A stretch of DNA of 64,000 bases, taken from NCBI RefSeq assembly GCF_012524165.2, contig NZ_JABACJ020000004.1, positions 124,001 to 188,000 of the forward strand. Reading direction: 5' to 3'. Made by a program: the position numbers and the translations under genes. Shown here in pieces: positions 53,883 through 62,800 of this stretch. Numbering within the stretch: position 1 is the first letter of the stretch; each line of letters opens with the position of its first letter. The notes beneath the pieces were generated by a model that was given only the letters and a program-made list of their open reading frames with translations, was not told the DNA's origin and ran no database searches. The stretch is from Faecalicatena faecalis (GTDB taxonomy: Bacteria; Bacillota; Clostridia; Lachnospirales; Lachnospiraceae).

Positions 53883-56299
53883 TGAATGAGGTCTTTCACG
53901 AATTTAGGGTTTATGATATACTAGGGAGCATGGATGAGAAAGAGTTAATTAAAATTTCAGTCCGCAGCCTGGTGGAGTTTATTCTGCGGGAAGGGGACTT
54001 AGACAACAGAAGATCTGGCGGTATGGACAAGGATGCCATGCAGCAGGGAAGTAGAATCCATCGCAAGATACAGCGGCGCATGGGTTCTAATTATCGTGCG
54101 GAAGTTCCTTTGAAGATACAGATGCCATGCGAGAATTTTGTGCTGCAGGTCGAGGGGCGTGCAGATGGAATTATAGAGGAAGAAACAGAGATTACGATTG
54201 ATGAGATCAAAGGTGTTTTAAGAGAACTGATTCACATTGAGGAGCCTTCTAATATACATTTGGCCCAGGCAAAGTGTTACGCCTATATTTATGGGAAGCA
54301 GGAAAAACTTAAGAACATCAATGTACAGATGACATACTGTCATCTTGAAACAGAAGAGTTGAAGCAGTTTAAGCAGAGCTTTTCTTTCGAAGAGCTGGAG
54401 ATCTGGTTTATGGATCTGGTCGGAAAATATGAAAAATGGGCAAAATTCCAAATCGAATGGAAGGCAAAGCGAAATGCATCGATTAAGGGTGTAGAGTTCC
54501 CCTTTGAATATAGAGAGGGACAGAAAAATCTCGTGACTTCTGTATATCGGACCATATTACGACAGAAAAAGCTGTTTATTCAGGCACCGACCGGGGTAGG
54601 CAAGACAATGGCGACTGTATTTCCGGCAGTGAAAGCAATTGGGGAAGGATTGGGAGAACGTATTTTTTACCTGACAGCTAAGACAATCACGCGGACAGTG
54701 GCGGAACAGGCATTTCAGACTTTAAAAAAGCAGGACCTGAGTTTTAAGGTCATTACTTTGACTGCAAAGGAAAAAATCTGTTTTTGTGAGGAGGCAATCT
54801 GCAATCCTGATAACTGTCCATATGCAAAAGGACATTTTGACAGAGTTAATGATGCTGTTTTTGATATGATCGTAAACTCTGATGATATGAGCCGTGAGTC
54901 TCTTGAGCGACAGGCGGAAAAGTACCAGGTCTGTCCTTTTGAGATGGCATTGGATGTCTCGGTGTGGGCGGATGCAGTGATCTGTGATTACAATTATGTG
55001 TTTGACCCCACTGCCCATTTAAAACGATTCTTCTCTGAAGGCAATAAAGGCGGCTATCTCTTTTTGATCGATGAGGCACATAATCTGGTAGAGCGGGGAC
55101 GAGAAATGTACAGTGCAGCTCTATATAAAGAGGATATCCTGGAGATGAAACGGCTGGTGAAGACAGAAGATCCCGGTCTTGCCAGACGCTTGGACGAGTG
55201 TAACAAGCAATTGCTGGCCTTAAAGCGCGAGTGTGAGAATTATCAGATTCTGGATGGAGTCTCGCATATTGCGGTAAAGCTGATGAATGTCATGTCCGGG
55301 CTTGAGGAATATTTGGAAGAGATACAGAGTGAGGAAAAGAGGGAGCAGGTTCTGGATTTTTATTTTCAGGTCAGAGATTTCTTGAATATTCATGATATTC
55401 TGGATGAAAATTATGTGATCTATACAGAGCTGGAAAGAGATGGACGATTCAAGTTAAAGCTCCTCTGTGTGAATCCGGCTGTCAACCTGCAGAATTATCT
55501 GGATCAAGGGAACAGCACAGTCTTCTTTTCTGCGACGCTCCTGCCGATTCACTATTATAAAAAGCTGTTAAGTGTGGAAAAGGACGATTATGCAATCTAT
55601 GCAGAATCCTCTTTTCCGAAAGAGAATCGTCTTTTGCTTCTCGGAACAGATGTCAGTACGAAATATACCATGCGTGGAGCCGGCATGTATGAGAAGTTTG
55701 CAAAATATATCCTTCAGGTGGTGGAGGCGAAAAAAGGAAATTATATGATTTTCTTCCCGTCTTACCGTTTTATGGAGGAGGTGTATGAATATTTTCAGGT
55801 TGAGATACATGGCAGAGAGGACATTGAATGTATCATACAATCTCAGTTTATGGGGGAAGAGGCTAGAGAGATCTTTTTGGAAACGTTCGAAGAGGAGCGT
55901 GATAACACTCTGGCAGGATTCTGCGTGATGGGCGGGATCTTCTCGGAAGGAATCGACCTTACAGCAGACAGACTTATTGGAGCGGTTATCATAGGTACAG
56001 GTCTGCCACAGGTCTGCAATGACCGGGAAATCCTAAAACGATATTTTGATGACCGAGAGATGCGGGGGTTTGATTACGCATATCTGTATCCCGGAATGAA
56101 TAAAGTACTGCAGTCGGCTGGAAGGGTAATCCGAACAGAGGAGGACCAGGGGGTGATCGTGCTGCTGGATGAGCGTTTTATGGGACGGCAGTACAGAGAA
56201 ATTTTCCCTAGAGAATGGGAAAGATTACAGACATGCAGACTGGAAAATATGAAAGGGCATCTGGACAGCTTCTGGGCAGATAAAGAGAGAGAAAATTGA
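53882..56299 (+). CDS. XPD/DinG-like superfamily 2 helicase with N-terminal PD-(D/E)XK nuclease domain
   Basis: An 805-residue protein. The N-terminal 140 residues carry a RecB/Cas4-like nuclease core: GSRIH (56-60), GRADG (Asp95), DEIK (Glu108, Lys110) and a QAKCY (QxxxY) motif at 129-133. Helicase motifs follow: APTGVGKT (about 236-243), four cysteines around CFCEEAICNPDNC and VCPFE (an XPD-type Fe-S site), LIDEAHN (about 396), EGIDL and QSAGRVIRTEEDQG (about 743-756). It should unwind and cut DNA during repair. The start overlaps the kinase stop (TAATG); a second ATG at 53930 is possible. Confidence 0.9.
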   Translation: MNEVFHEFRVYDILGSMDEKELIKISVRSLVEFILREGDLDNRRSGGMDKDAMQQGSRIHRKIQRRMGSNYRAEVPLKIQMPCENFVLQVEGRADGIIEEETEITIDEIKGVLRELIHIEEPSNIHLAQAKCYAYIYGKQEKLKNINVQMTYCHLETEELKQFKQSFSFEELEIWFMDLVGKYEKWAKFQIEWKAKRNASIKGVEFPFEYREGQKNLVTSVYRTILRQKKLFIQAPTGVGKTMATVFPAVKAIGEGLGERIFYLTAKTITRTVAEQAFQTLKKQDLSFKVITLTAKEKICFCEEAICNPDNCPYAKGHFDRVNDAVFDMIVNSDDMSRESLERQAEKYQVCPFEMALDVSVWADAVICDYNYVFDPTAHLKRFFSEGNKGGYLFLIDEAHNLVERGREMYSAALYKEDILEMKRLVKTEDPGLARRLDECNKQLLALKRECENYQILDGVSHIAVKLMNVMSGLEEYLEEIQSEEKREQVLDFYFQVRDFLNIHDILDENYVIYTELERDGRFKLKLLCVNPAVNLQNYLDQGNSTVFFSATLLPIHYYKKLLSVEKDDYAIYAESSFPKENRLLLLGTDVSTKYTMRGAGMYEKFAKYILQVVEAKKGNYMIFFPSYRFMEEVYEYFQVEIHGREDIECIIQSQFMGEEAREIFLETFEEERDNTLAGFCVMGGIFSEGIDLTADRLIGAVIIGTGLPQVCNDREILKRYFDDREMRGFDYAYLYPGMNKVLQSAGRVIRTEEDQGVIVLLDERFMGRQYREIFPREWERLQTCRLENMKGHLDSFWADKEREN

Positions 56300-56369
56300 T
56301 TGAAAATCCCTGTAAAATCTTGACATTCAAGCCGCTTGATGGTTTTTAATGTTAGCAAAGGAGGATACC

Positions 56370-57035
56370 ATGAATATCAAAGAGGTAGAAAAAGAAGTTG
56401 GAATCCGAAAGGCTAACATCCGCTATTACGAAGAACAGGGTTTGATCACTCCCCAAAGGAATTCGGAGAATAATTATCGGGATTATTGCGGGGAGGATAT
56501 CAAGTGTCTGAAAAAGATTAAAGCGCTCCGTCTGCTTGGCATTTCAGTTTCGGAAATTAAGGCACTGCAGGCTGGTGGCGAATCGTTGACAGAAGCAATA
56601 TCAAAACGAATTTTAGAAATTGAAGATGAAATGTCTGGACTTGGAGAACTAAAGGAAATGTGTCAGATTTTTCTAAAGCTTGATCAGACATATGAGACAT
56701 TGGACCCCACTCTTTTGGATACGCGGGAAAGCCTTTCTTTTAAGAAAGGAGCGGCGTTTATGAGGACAGACAGAAGCAGGAATTATGAAGAGGCATATCA
56801 CAGATCAACAAAGATTTTAACATTTTACGTGTTGTTGGTCATGCTGCCGACCTCATCCAATCTTCAGAATCTTCTCCATTACAGTCTGCCAGATTGGATG
56901 AGGATGTTAGGGATAGCAGGCACACTGCTTGCCGGAATCGCAGGATTAATTTTTTATATTCTAATGTATAGGCAGAAGAGGAGAGAACGAGAGGAATCGG
57001 AGATAGATTTATCCATTAGGGACAGTCAACATTAA
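56370..57035 (+). CDS. MerR family regulator with C-terminal membrane segments
   Basis: A 221-residue protein. The N-terminal MerR domain is clear (MNIKEVEKEVGIRKANIRYY, EEQGLITPQRN, LGISVSEIKALQ), with a coiled coil at about 70-110. The C-terminal third has two hydrophobic segments (about 148-165 and 178-205) and a charged tail, so the regulator is membrane-bound or senses the membrane. AAAGGAGG fixes the ATG at 56370. Ligand and targets unknown. Confidence 0.88.
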   Translation: MNIKEVEKEVGIRKANIRYYEEQGLITPQRNSENNYRDYCGEDIKCLKKIKALRLLGISVSEIKALQAGGESLTEAISKRILEIEDEMSGLGELKEMCQIFLKLDQTYETLDPTLLDTRESLSFKKGAAFMRTDRSRNYEEAYHRSTKILTFYVLLVMLPTSSNLQNLLHYSLPDWMRMLGIAGTLLAGIAGLIFYILMYRQKRREREESEIDLSIRDSQH

Positions 57036-57092
57036 AGCAGGGATTATACTTAGAAAGATATTTTATTTGGATGAAAAGAGACGGCCTGAAAA

Positions 57093-57118
57093 AAGATGAC
57101 CTGGAAAGATGACCTGGA
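57093..57118 (+). repeat. Tandem 13-bp repeat
   Basis: AAGATGACCTGGA occurs twice head to tail between the MerR stop and the convergent terminator. A replication-slippage duplication is the simplest explanation. Confidence 0.7.
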
Positions 57119-57131
57119 TAGGAAAAGAAAT

Positions 57132-57183
57132 ATAGAAAGGAAACAACAGCAGCCGGAAGTGGCTGCTGTTGTTTCCTTTCTAT
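57132..57183. terminator. Perfect 23-bp hairpin between convergent MerR and hsp20 genes
   Basis: Positions 57132-57154 and 57161-57183 are exact reverse complements around the 6-base loop GGAAGT. The arms contain AAAGGAAAC/GTTTCCTTT, giving T-rich 3' arms on both strands. It lies between two convergent genes and is unusually long and perfect for a terminator. Confidence 0.7.
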
Positions 57184-57210
57184 GTCTATCTCTGAATCGT
57201 GCAGAGAAGA

Positions 57211-57630
57211 CTATTCAATTGTAATATATTTTGGCTGTTCTTCAATTGCCTTCGGAACCTCTTTTGGTATATACAGGTAGAGAATACCATCTTTAAAGGA
57301 AGCCTTGATATCTTCTTGTGTGAGATGTTCACCGACATAGAATCTGCGGTTACAGGAACCTGTGTAACGTTCCTTGCGGATGCAGTTGCCCTTTTGATCC
57401 TTCTCCTCCTGTGTCTCTTCGTGTGAAGCTGTGATGGTAAGATAGCCATCCTTTAAATCAGCCTTGATATCTTCCTTTTGATATCCTGGGAGTTCCATCT
57501 CTACAAGATAATTCTCATCCTTTTCATGGATGTCAGTCTTCATGATTTGTGTAGAAGCGTTATCAAAAGGCCTTTCGAAGAATGGGTCCTTGAAAAAATC
57601 ATTTAAAAAACTTCTGTTTGATAATAACAT
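57211..57630 (-). CDS. Hsp20/alpha-crystallin small heat shock protein
   Basis: A 139-residue ATP-independent chaperone. The alpha-crystallin domain spans about residues 28-125: KTDIHEKDENYLVEMELPGY, DGYLTITASHEE and the GILYLYIPK (GxLxxxxPK) motif near 119. The N-terminal FLNDFFKDPFFERPF is typical of clostridial Hsp20. A CIRCE element overlaps its promoter, so it is HrcA-controlled. Confidence 0.96.
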   Translation of the reverse strand: MLLSNRSFLNDFFKDPFFERPFDNASTQIMKTDIHEKDENYLVEMELPGYQKEDIKADLKDGYLTITASHEETQEEKDQKGNCIRKERYTGSCNRRFYVGEHLTQEDIKASFKDGILYLYIPKEVPKAIEEQPKYITIE

Positions 57631-57675
57631 AATCCATACCTCCTCAATTCAAACTGTTATCTTTGTTCTATATGT

Positions 57676-57704
57676 AATATAGCACTTATTATTAGCACTG
57701 TCAA
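57676..57704 (-). promoter_or_regulatory. Sigma-A promoter of hsp20
   Basis: On the minus strand TTGACA (57704-57699), a 17-base spacer and TATATT (57681-57676). Its -35 lies inside the CIRCE dyad. Confidence 0.8.
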
Positions 57705-57718
57705 GAGACGAGTGCTAA
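57692..57718. promoter_or_regulatory. CIRCE element (HrcA operator)
   Basis: TTAGCACTG-N9-GAGTGCTAA matches the CIRCE consensus TTAGCACTC-N9-GAGTGCTAA at 17 of 18 arm positions with the exact 9-base gap. It overlaps the -35 box of hsp20. An extra half-site TAGCACTT lies at 57680-57687. Confidence 0.92.
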
Positions 57719-57846
57719 CATTTTTAAGATTTTTCCTGTAAATCTTATTTTGGGTCTTAAAAAGTAAAACGGACCCTCTCTACTGATGAGCGCGGTGGAT
57801 CCTGTATTACAGGAATCCGGCTTATCGTAAAAAGGATCCGGTCGAC

Positions 57847-58719
57847 CTAAAAGTATTCAAGAAATTCGCGTGCCGCTTTGGAAAGTGGAATCTGTTCATT
57901 ATAGGCAATGACCAGTTCTCTCTTTGGAAGTTCTTCCATTGTCTCCACGATGAACAGGTCATCCTGTGTGTTCTCAAGGCAGTAATCAGGAATGAATGCG
58001 ATTCCCAGGCCGATGCGGGCCAGGTCGATCAGCAGGTCATTGCTTGTCAGTTCAATCTCCGGCACCAGATCGAGCTGGTGCTGCTGGAACAGTCTGTGGA
58101 GAAATTCGCTCGTAGTACTATGGCGGTCCAGCATCAGGATTGGATATTTGGAAAGCTGCTGATAGGTCAGCTTCTGTCCTCTAAGATCCTCAAAGGCGCT
58201 GTTCGCAATGAAGACATCCCGGAAGGTCTTGATCTTTTTAATCGAAGAGACGTTGCTTAAGTAGTTATTCGGGTAATTGACAACGACCAGGTCCACCTGA
58301 CCTGTCTCCAGTAGTTCCACACATTTGATAGAGGTCTGATTGATCACCTTAATGTGGGCGCTTGGAAACGCTTTGTGGAATCTCTCCAGGTAGGGAACGA
58401 GAAAATAGCGGCAGATAGTATCGCTGGCTCCGATACGAATCTGTCCACCTGTCGAGGCCGCGTCGAGAAGCTGTGCCTCGCCGCGTTGGATCAGATGCAT
58501 GGCGGGTTCAATGTGGCGGAGAAGAATCTCGCCCTCCGGTGTCAACTGCACTCTTTTTGTGCTTCTGATGAACAGTGTCTGGTCGAGCTTTCGCTCCAGT
58601 GTCTTGATGGACTGGCTCACGGCAGACTGGGAAATAAAAAGCAGCTTTGAAGCCTCAGAGAAACTTAAGGTGGATGCTACATGGTAAAAAACCTTATACA
58701 ATTCATAATTGATATCCAT
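57847..58719 (-). CDS. LysR family transcriptional regulator
   Basis: A 290-residue regulator with the N-terminal winged helix (YKVFYHVASTLSFSEASKLL, ISQSAVSQSIKTLERKLDQT, RSTKRVQLTPEG) and a periplasmic-binding-like effector domain from about residue 90 (GQIRIGASDTICRYFLVPYL, VDLVVVNYP). It is divergent from the TIGR01906 gene, which LysR proteins often control, but that gene does not look metabolic. Effector unknown. Confidence 0.93.
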   Translation of the reverse strand: MDINYELYKVFYHVASTLSFSEASKLLFISQSAVSQSIKTLERKLDQTLFIRSTKRVQLTPEGEILLRHIEPAMHLIQRGEAQLLDAASTGGQIRIGASDTICRYFLVPYLERFHKAFPSAHIKVINQTSIKCVELLETGQVDLVVVNYPNNYLSNVSSIKKIKTFRDVFIANSAFEDLRGQKLTYQQLSKYPILMLDRHSTTSEFLHRLFQQHQLDLVPEIELTSNDLLIDLARIGLGIAFIPDYCLENTQDDLFIVETMEELPKRELVIAYNEQIPLSKAAREFLEYF

Positions 58720-58761
58720 TATTAGACCTCCTAATAAGTATTGCGTTTATTATAAGTCAAA

Positions 58762-58790
58762 TTGAGATGAATTACAATCCGAATTATGAT
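58762..58790 (+). promoter_or_regulatory. Promoter of the TIGR01906 gene
   Basis: TTGAGA (58762-58767), a 17-base spacer and TATGAT (58785-58790), in the spacer shared with the divergent LysR gene. It leaves a leader of about 110 bases containing the structure at 58833-58883. Confidence 0.55.
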
Positions 58791-58832
58791 AAAATATAAG
58801 AATTAATAATACAAAGTGAACAGTAACATATC

Positions 58833-58883
58833 AGGGGCAAAAAGTGCGGAGCAATCCGCAGGCATTGGATAGGCCCTTAATGC
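58833..58883 (+). ncRNA. Possible pseudoknotted leader RNA upstream of the TIGR01906 gene
   Basis: AGGGGC (58833-58838) can pair with GCCCTT (58873-58878), enclosing the hairpin TGCGGA-GCAA-TCCGCA (58845-58860). GCATT (58862-58866) can pair with AATGC (58879-58883), crossing the first pairing as in an H-type pseudoknot. The end lies 24 bases before the ATG, close enough to affect the ribosome binding site. Compact pseudoknots of this kind are typical of small riboswitches, but it fits no class I recognise. Confidence 0.4.
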
Positions 58884-58907
58884 ATAATGATGATTGGAGA
58901 TGTGAAA

Positions 58908-59603
58908 ATGAAGAAGTTACACTGGTTATTGGGGGTGATTGCGTCTTTTGCAGTAATCATTATCCTGCTGATGTCCAGCTTTCAGGTGGCCATGTATGCG
59001 GATTTTAGTTTCTATGAGAAGGAGTATGAGAAGTACGAAGTCCTGCCGGAACTGGATATGAAGATGGATGATGTGATGTACGTGACCCATGAGATGATGG
59101 ATTATCTGAAAGGGGACAGAGAGAATCTGGATGTATTTACAACAGTCGAGGGAAAGGTACAGGACTTCTTTAATGAGCAGGATAAACTTCACATGGCAGA
59201 TGTACAGGGGCTGTTTATCGGCGGATTGCATCTTCGGATGGGGGCCTTGATCGTGCTTTTGATCTGTCTGGCAGCGCTGCTTCTGATGAAGGCCGACTGG
59301 AAGCGTATCCTTCCCAGGGCGTTTCAGATTGCAGTGGGGGCAGCAGGTGTGATATCGATTATACTGGCATTCCTTGTTTCCAGAGATTTTGACGCGGTGT
59401 TCACGAAGTTCCATGAAATTTTCTTTTCTAATGATCTGTGGATCTTTGACCCAGCAGAGGATTATATGATTCGGATGCTGCCGGAAGGTCTGTTCTTTGA
59501 TATGGTCATAAGAATCGGGATTCTTTTTATTGGCGGGCTTGTGATTCTACTGATCGGGAGCATTATTTGGAGGCACAGGACCAGTACATCTAAAAAAAGG
59601 TGA
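58908..59603 (+). CDS. TIGR01906 (DUF1461) family integral membrane protein
   Basis: A 231-residue membrane protein. There is a hydrophobic helix at about residues 6-26, a long outside loop (about 27-105, with YEKYEVLPELDMKMDDVMYV), then three further helices (about 110-128, 140-158 and 200-223). The topology and the HEMMDYLKGDRENLDVF stretch fit TIGR01906/DUF1461, a Firmicutes family without known function. GGAGATG before 58908 fixes the start. Confidence 0.82.
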   Translation: MKKLHWLLGVIASFAVIIILLMSSFQVAMYADFSFYEKEYEKYEVLPELDMKMDDVMYVTHEMMDYLKGDRENLDVFTTVEGKVQDFFNEQDKLHMADVQGLFIGGLHLRMGALIVLLICLAALLLMKADWKRILPRAFQIAVGAAGVISIILAFLVSRDFDAVFTKFHEIFFSNDLWIFDPAEDYMIRMLPEGLFFDMVIRIGILFIGGLVILLIGSIIWRHRTSTSKKR

Positions 59604-59645
59604 ATTCAAATTAGAAATACTAATGAATAAGTTTAACTATATTAA

Positions 59646-59673
59646 TTGTACTTATCAGAAAAAGTGTGATAAT
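59646..59673 (+). promoter_or_regulatory. Promoter of purL
   Basis: TTGTAC (59646-59651), a 16-base spacer and GATAAT (59668-59673) with an extended TGT. The leader is about 170 bases and contains small hairpins (ACTGC-GAT-GCAGT near 59744 and CCTTC/GAAGG just after). I see no purine riboswitch core in it. Confidence 0.4.
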
Positions 59674-59849
59674 ATGAGAGAGAAGCTAAGAGTCTGTTCG
59701 TCAAATCTTAAGTAAAACAGGATGATAGATAAGGCGGGAGACACTGCGATGCAGTCCTTCAAGGGGAAGGAATGCAGGCGGATTATTTTGTATCAGAAGA
59801 TAAGAGCGCAGGAAGCTGCGACAGAATAAAATGCAAAGGAGATTCTATA

Positions 59850-62800
59850 ATGAGCAATGTAAAACGTGTGTATGTGGAGAAGAAGCCGGAGTTTGCCGTG
59901 CAGGCGAAGGAACTGCGTCACGAGATCAAGCATTACCTGGGAATCAGTACGGTGACAGGAGTACGTGTCCTGATTCGTTACGATGTGGAGAATATTTCAG
60001 AGGAGACCTTTCAGAAAGCATGCAATGGTATTTTTGCGGAGCCTCCGGTCGATGTTTTATACAACGAGACATTCCCGATGGAAGAGAACAGTCATGTGTT
60101 TTCCGTAGAATATCTTCCGGGACAGTTTGACCAGAGAGCGGATTCCGCAGAACAGTGTGTACAGTTCATCAAAGAGGATGAAAAGCCGGTCATTAAGACT
60201 GCAACCACATATGTAATAGAAGGAACAGTAACAGAGGAAGAATTCGCAGCAATTAAAAACCACTGTATCAACCCGGTAGATTCCAGAGAGACAGGTATGG
60301 AGAAGCCGGAGACGTTGGTGACTGTTTTTGAAGAGCCAGAGGATGTGAAGGTATTTGACGGTTTCCAGACAATGCCGGAGGTTGAACTCAAAGAGCTGTA
60401 TGATTCTTTAGGTTTGGCTATGACATTCAGGGATTTCCAGCATATCCAGAATTATTACAATGGGGAAGAGCACAGAGATCCGACGATGACAGAGATCAGA
60501 GTACTGGATACCTACTGGTCAGATCACTGCCGCCACACTACATTCTCAACAGAATTAAAGGATGTTGTATTCGGAGAGGGCGATTATAAAGAGCCGATCG
60601 TGAACACATATAATCAGTATCTGAAGGACCACAGTGAGATTTTTGCAGGCAGGGAGGATAAGTTCGTCTGCCTGATGGATCTGGCACTGATGGCAATGCG
60701 TAAGTTAAAGAAGGAAGGTAAGCTTGCAGACCAGGAAGAGTCCGAGGAAATCAATGCATGCAGTATCGTAGTACCGATCAAGGTCGACGGTGTGGAAGAG
60801 GAGTGGCTCATCAACTTCAAGAATGAGACTCACAACCATCCGACAGAGATCGAGCCGTTCGGTGGAGCTGCAACCTGCCTTGGCGGTGCGATTCGTGATC
60901 CGCTGTCAGGACGTACCTATGTATACCAGGCAATGCGTGTGACTGGAGCAGCAGACCCGACCGTGTCCGTACAGGATACGTTAAAAGGAAAGCTGCCACA
61001 GAAGAAGCTGGTTCGCGGTGCAGCCAAAGGATACAGCTCATATGGTAACCAGATCGGTCTGGCAACAGGAGCAGTAAAGGAAATCTATCATCCAGATTAT
61101 GTGGCAAAGCGTATGGAGATTGGTGCTGTCTTAGGTGCAGCTCCGCGCCGCGCAGTTATCAGAGAGACTTCTGATCCTGGAGATATCATCATTTTATTAG
61201 GCGGACGTACAGGACGTGACGGCTGTGGCGGTGCAACAGGTTCTTCCAAGGTGCATACAGAAGAGTCCATTGAGACCTGTGGCGCAGAAGTACAGAAGGG
61301 AAACCCACCGACAGAGCGTAAGATTCAGCGTCTGTTCAGAAGAGAAGAAGTAAGTAAGCTGATCAAGAAATGTAACGACTTTGGTGCAGGCGGTGTGTCC
61401 GTGGCAATCGGTGAGCTTGCTGATGGACTGAGAGTTGACCTGGACAAGGTTCCGAAAAAATATGCTGGCCTGGATGGAACTGAAATCGCGATTTCAGAGT
61501 CCCAGGAAAGAATGGCTGTTGTAGTTGATCCGAAGGATGTACCTCAGTTCCTCGCATTTGCCAAGGAAGAGAATCTGGAAGCGGTCGAGGTTGCTGTAGT
61601 AACTGAGTCGCCGAGACTGGTGCTCGTATGGAGAGGCAACGAAATCGTGAACATTTCCCGTGCATTTTTGGATACCAACGGGGCTCATCAGGAGACCACG
61701 GTAGAAGTTGAGATTCCAGGAAAAGAAGGAAATCTGTTCGTCAAAGAAGACGTAGCCGATGTGAAAGAAAAATGGCTGGATGTATTGAAAGACCTGAACG
61801 TATGCTCACAGAAGGGACTCGTGGAGATGTTCGACGGTTCCATCGGAGCAGGTTCTGTGTTCATGCCTCACGGCGGTAAATACCAGATGACTGAGACACA
61901 GACTATGGTTGCAAAGGTTCCGGTACAGAACGGAAAGACAGACAGCGTCTCCATGATGAGCTATGGATTCGATCCATACCTGTCAAGCTGGAGTCCATAT
62001 CACGGTGCTGTATATGCAGTGACAGAGTCTGTGGCAAAGATTGTGGCATCAGGCGGAGATTACAGTAAGATTCGTTTCACATTCCAGGAATATTTCCGCA
62101 GGATGACAGAAGATCCGAAGAGATGGAGCCAACCGTTTGCTGCACTGCTTGGTGCTTATAGTGCACAGCTTGGTTTCGGCCTGCCGTCAATCGGCGGAAA
62201 GGACAGTATGTCAGGAACCTTCCAGGATATCGACGTACCGCCGACACTGGTTTCTTTTGCCGTGGATATGGCAACAGAGGATGAGATCATCACTCCTGAA
62301 TTCAAGAAAGCAGGCAATAAGATCGTATGGCTGAGAATCGAGAAGGATGAGTATGACCTGCCGGTATACAGCCAGCTGATGGATCAGTACGGCAAGTTCG
62401 CAGACGATATCCACAGCGGAAAAATCGTATCTGCCTATGCTCTGGACCGTCACGGTGTGATTGCGGCTGTCAGCAAGATGGCATTTGGTAACGCATTGGG
62501 CGTAAAGGTGGAACATAACATGGATGCACGGGAACTGTTCGCTCCGGCATTTGGTGATATTATTGCAGAGGTTCCGGCTGATAAGGTAGGGGAGCTTGGA
62601 ATTACTTATACGGTAATCGGTGAAGTGACAGAGGATCAGACATTTACCTATGGCAATACAGTCATCACACTGGCTGAGGCAGAGAAAGCATGGACAGAGA
62701 CTCTGGAGAAGGTATTTGCGACCCGTTCTTCCGCAGACAGCGATGAAGTGCTGGAAGAGAAGCTGTATGATACAAAGGATATCCATATCTGCAGTCATAA

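Noticed and set aside
59674..59849. Purine riboswitch upstream of purL
   Set aside because: The conserved purine aptamer core sequences and three-way junction are not present; only small unrelated hairpins are seen.
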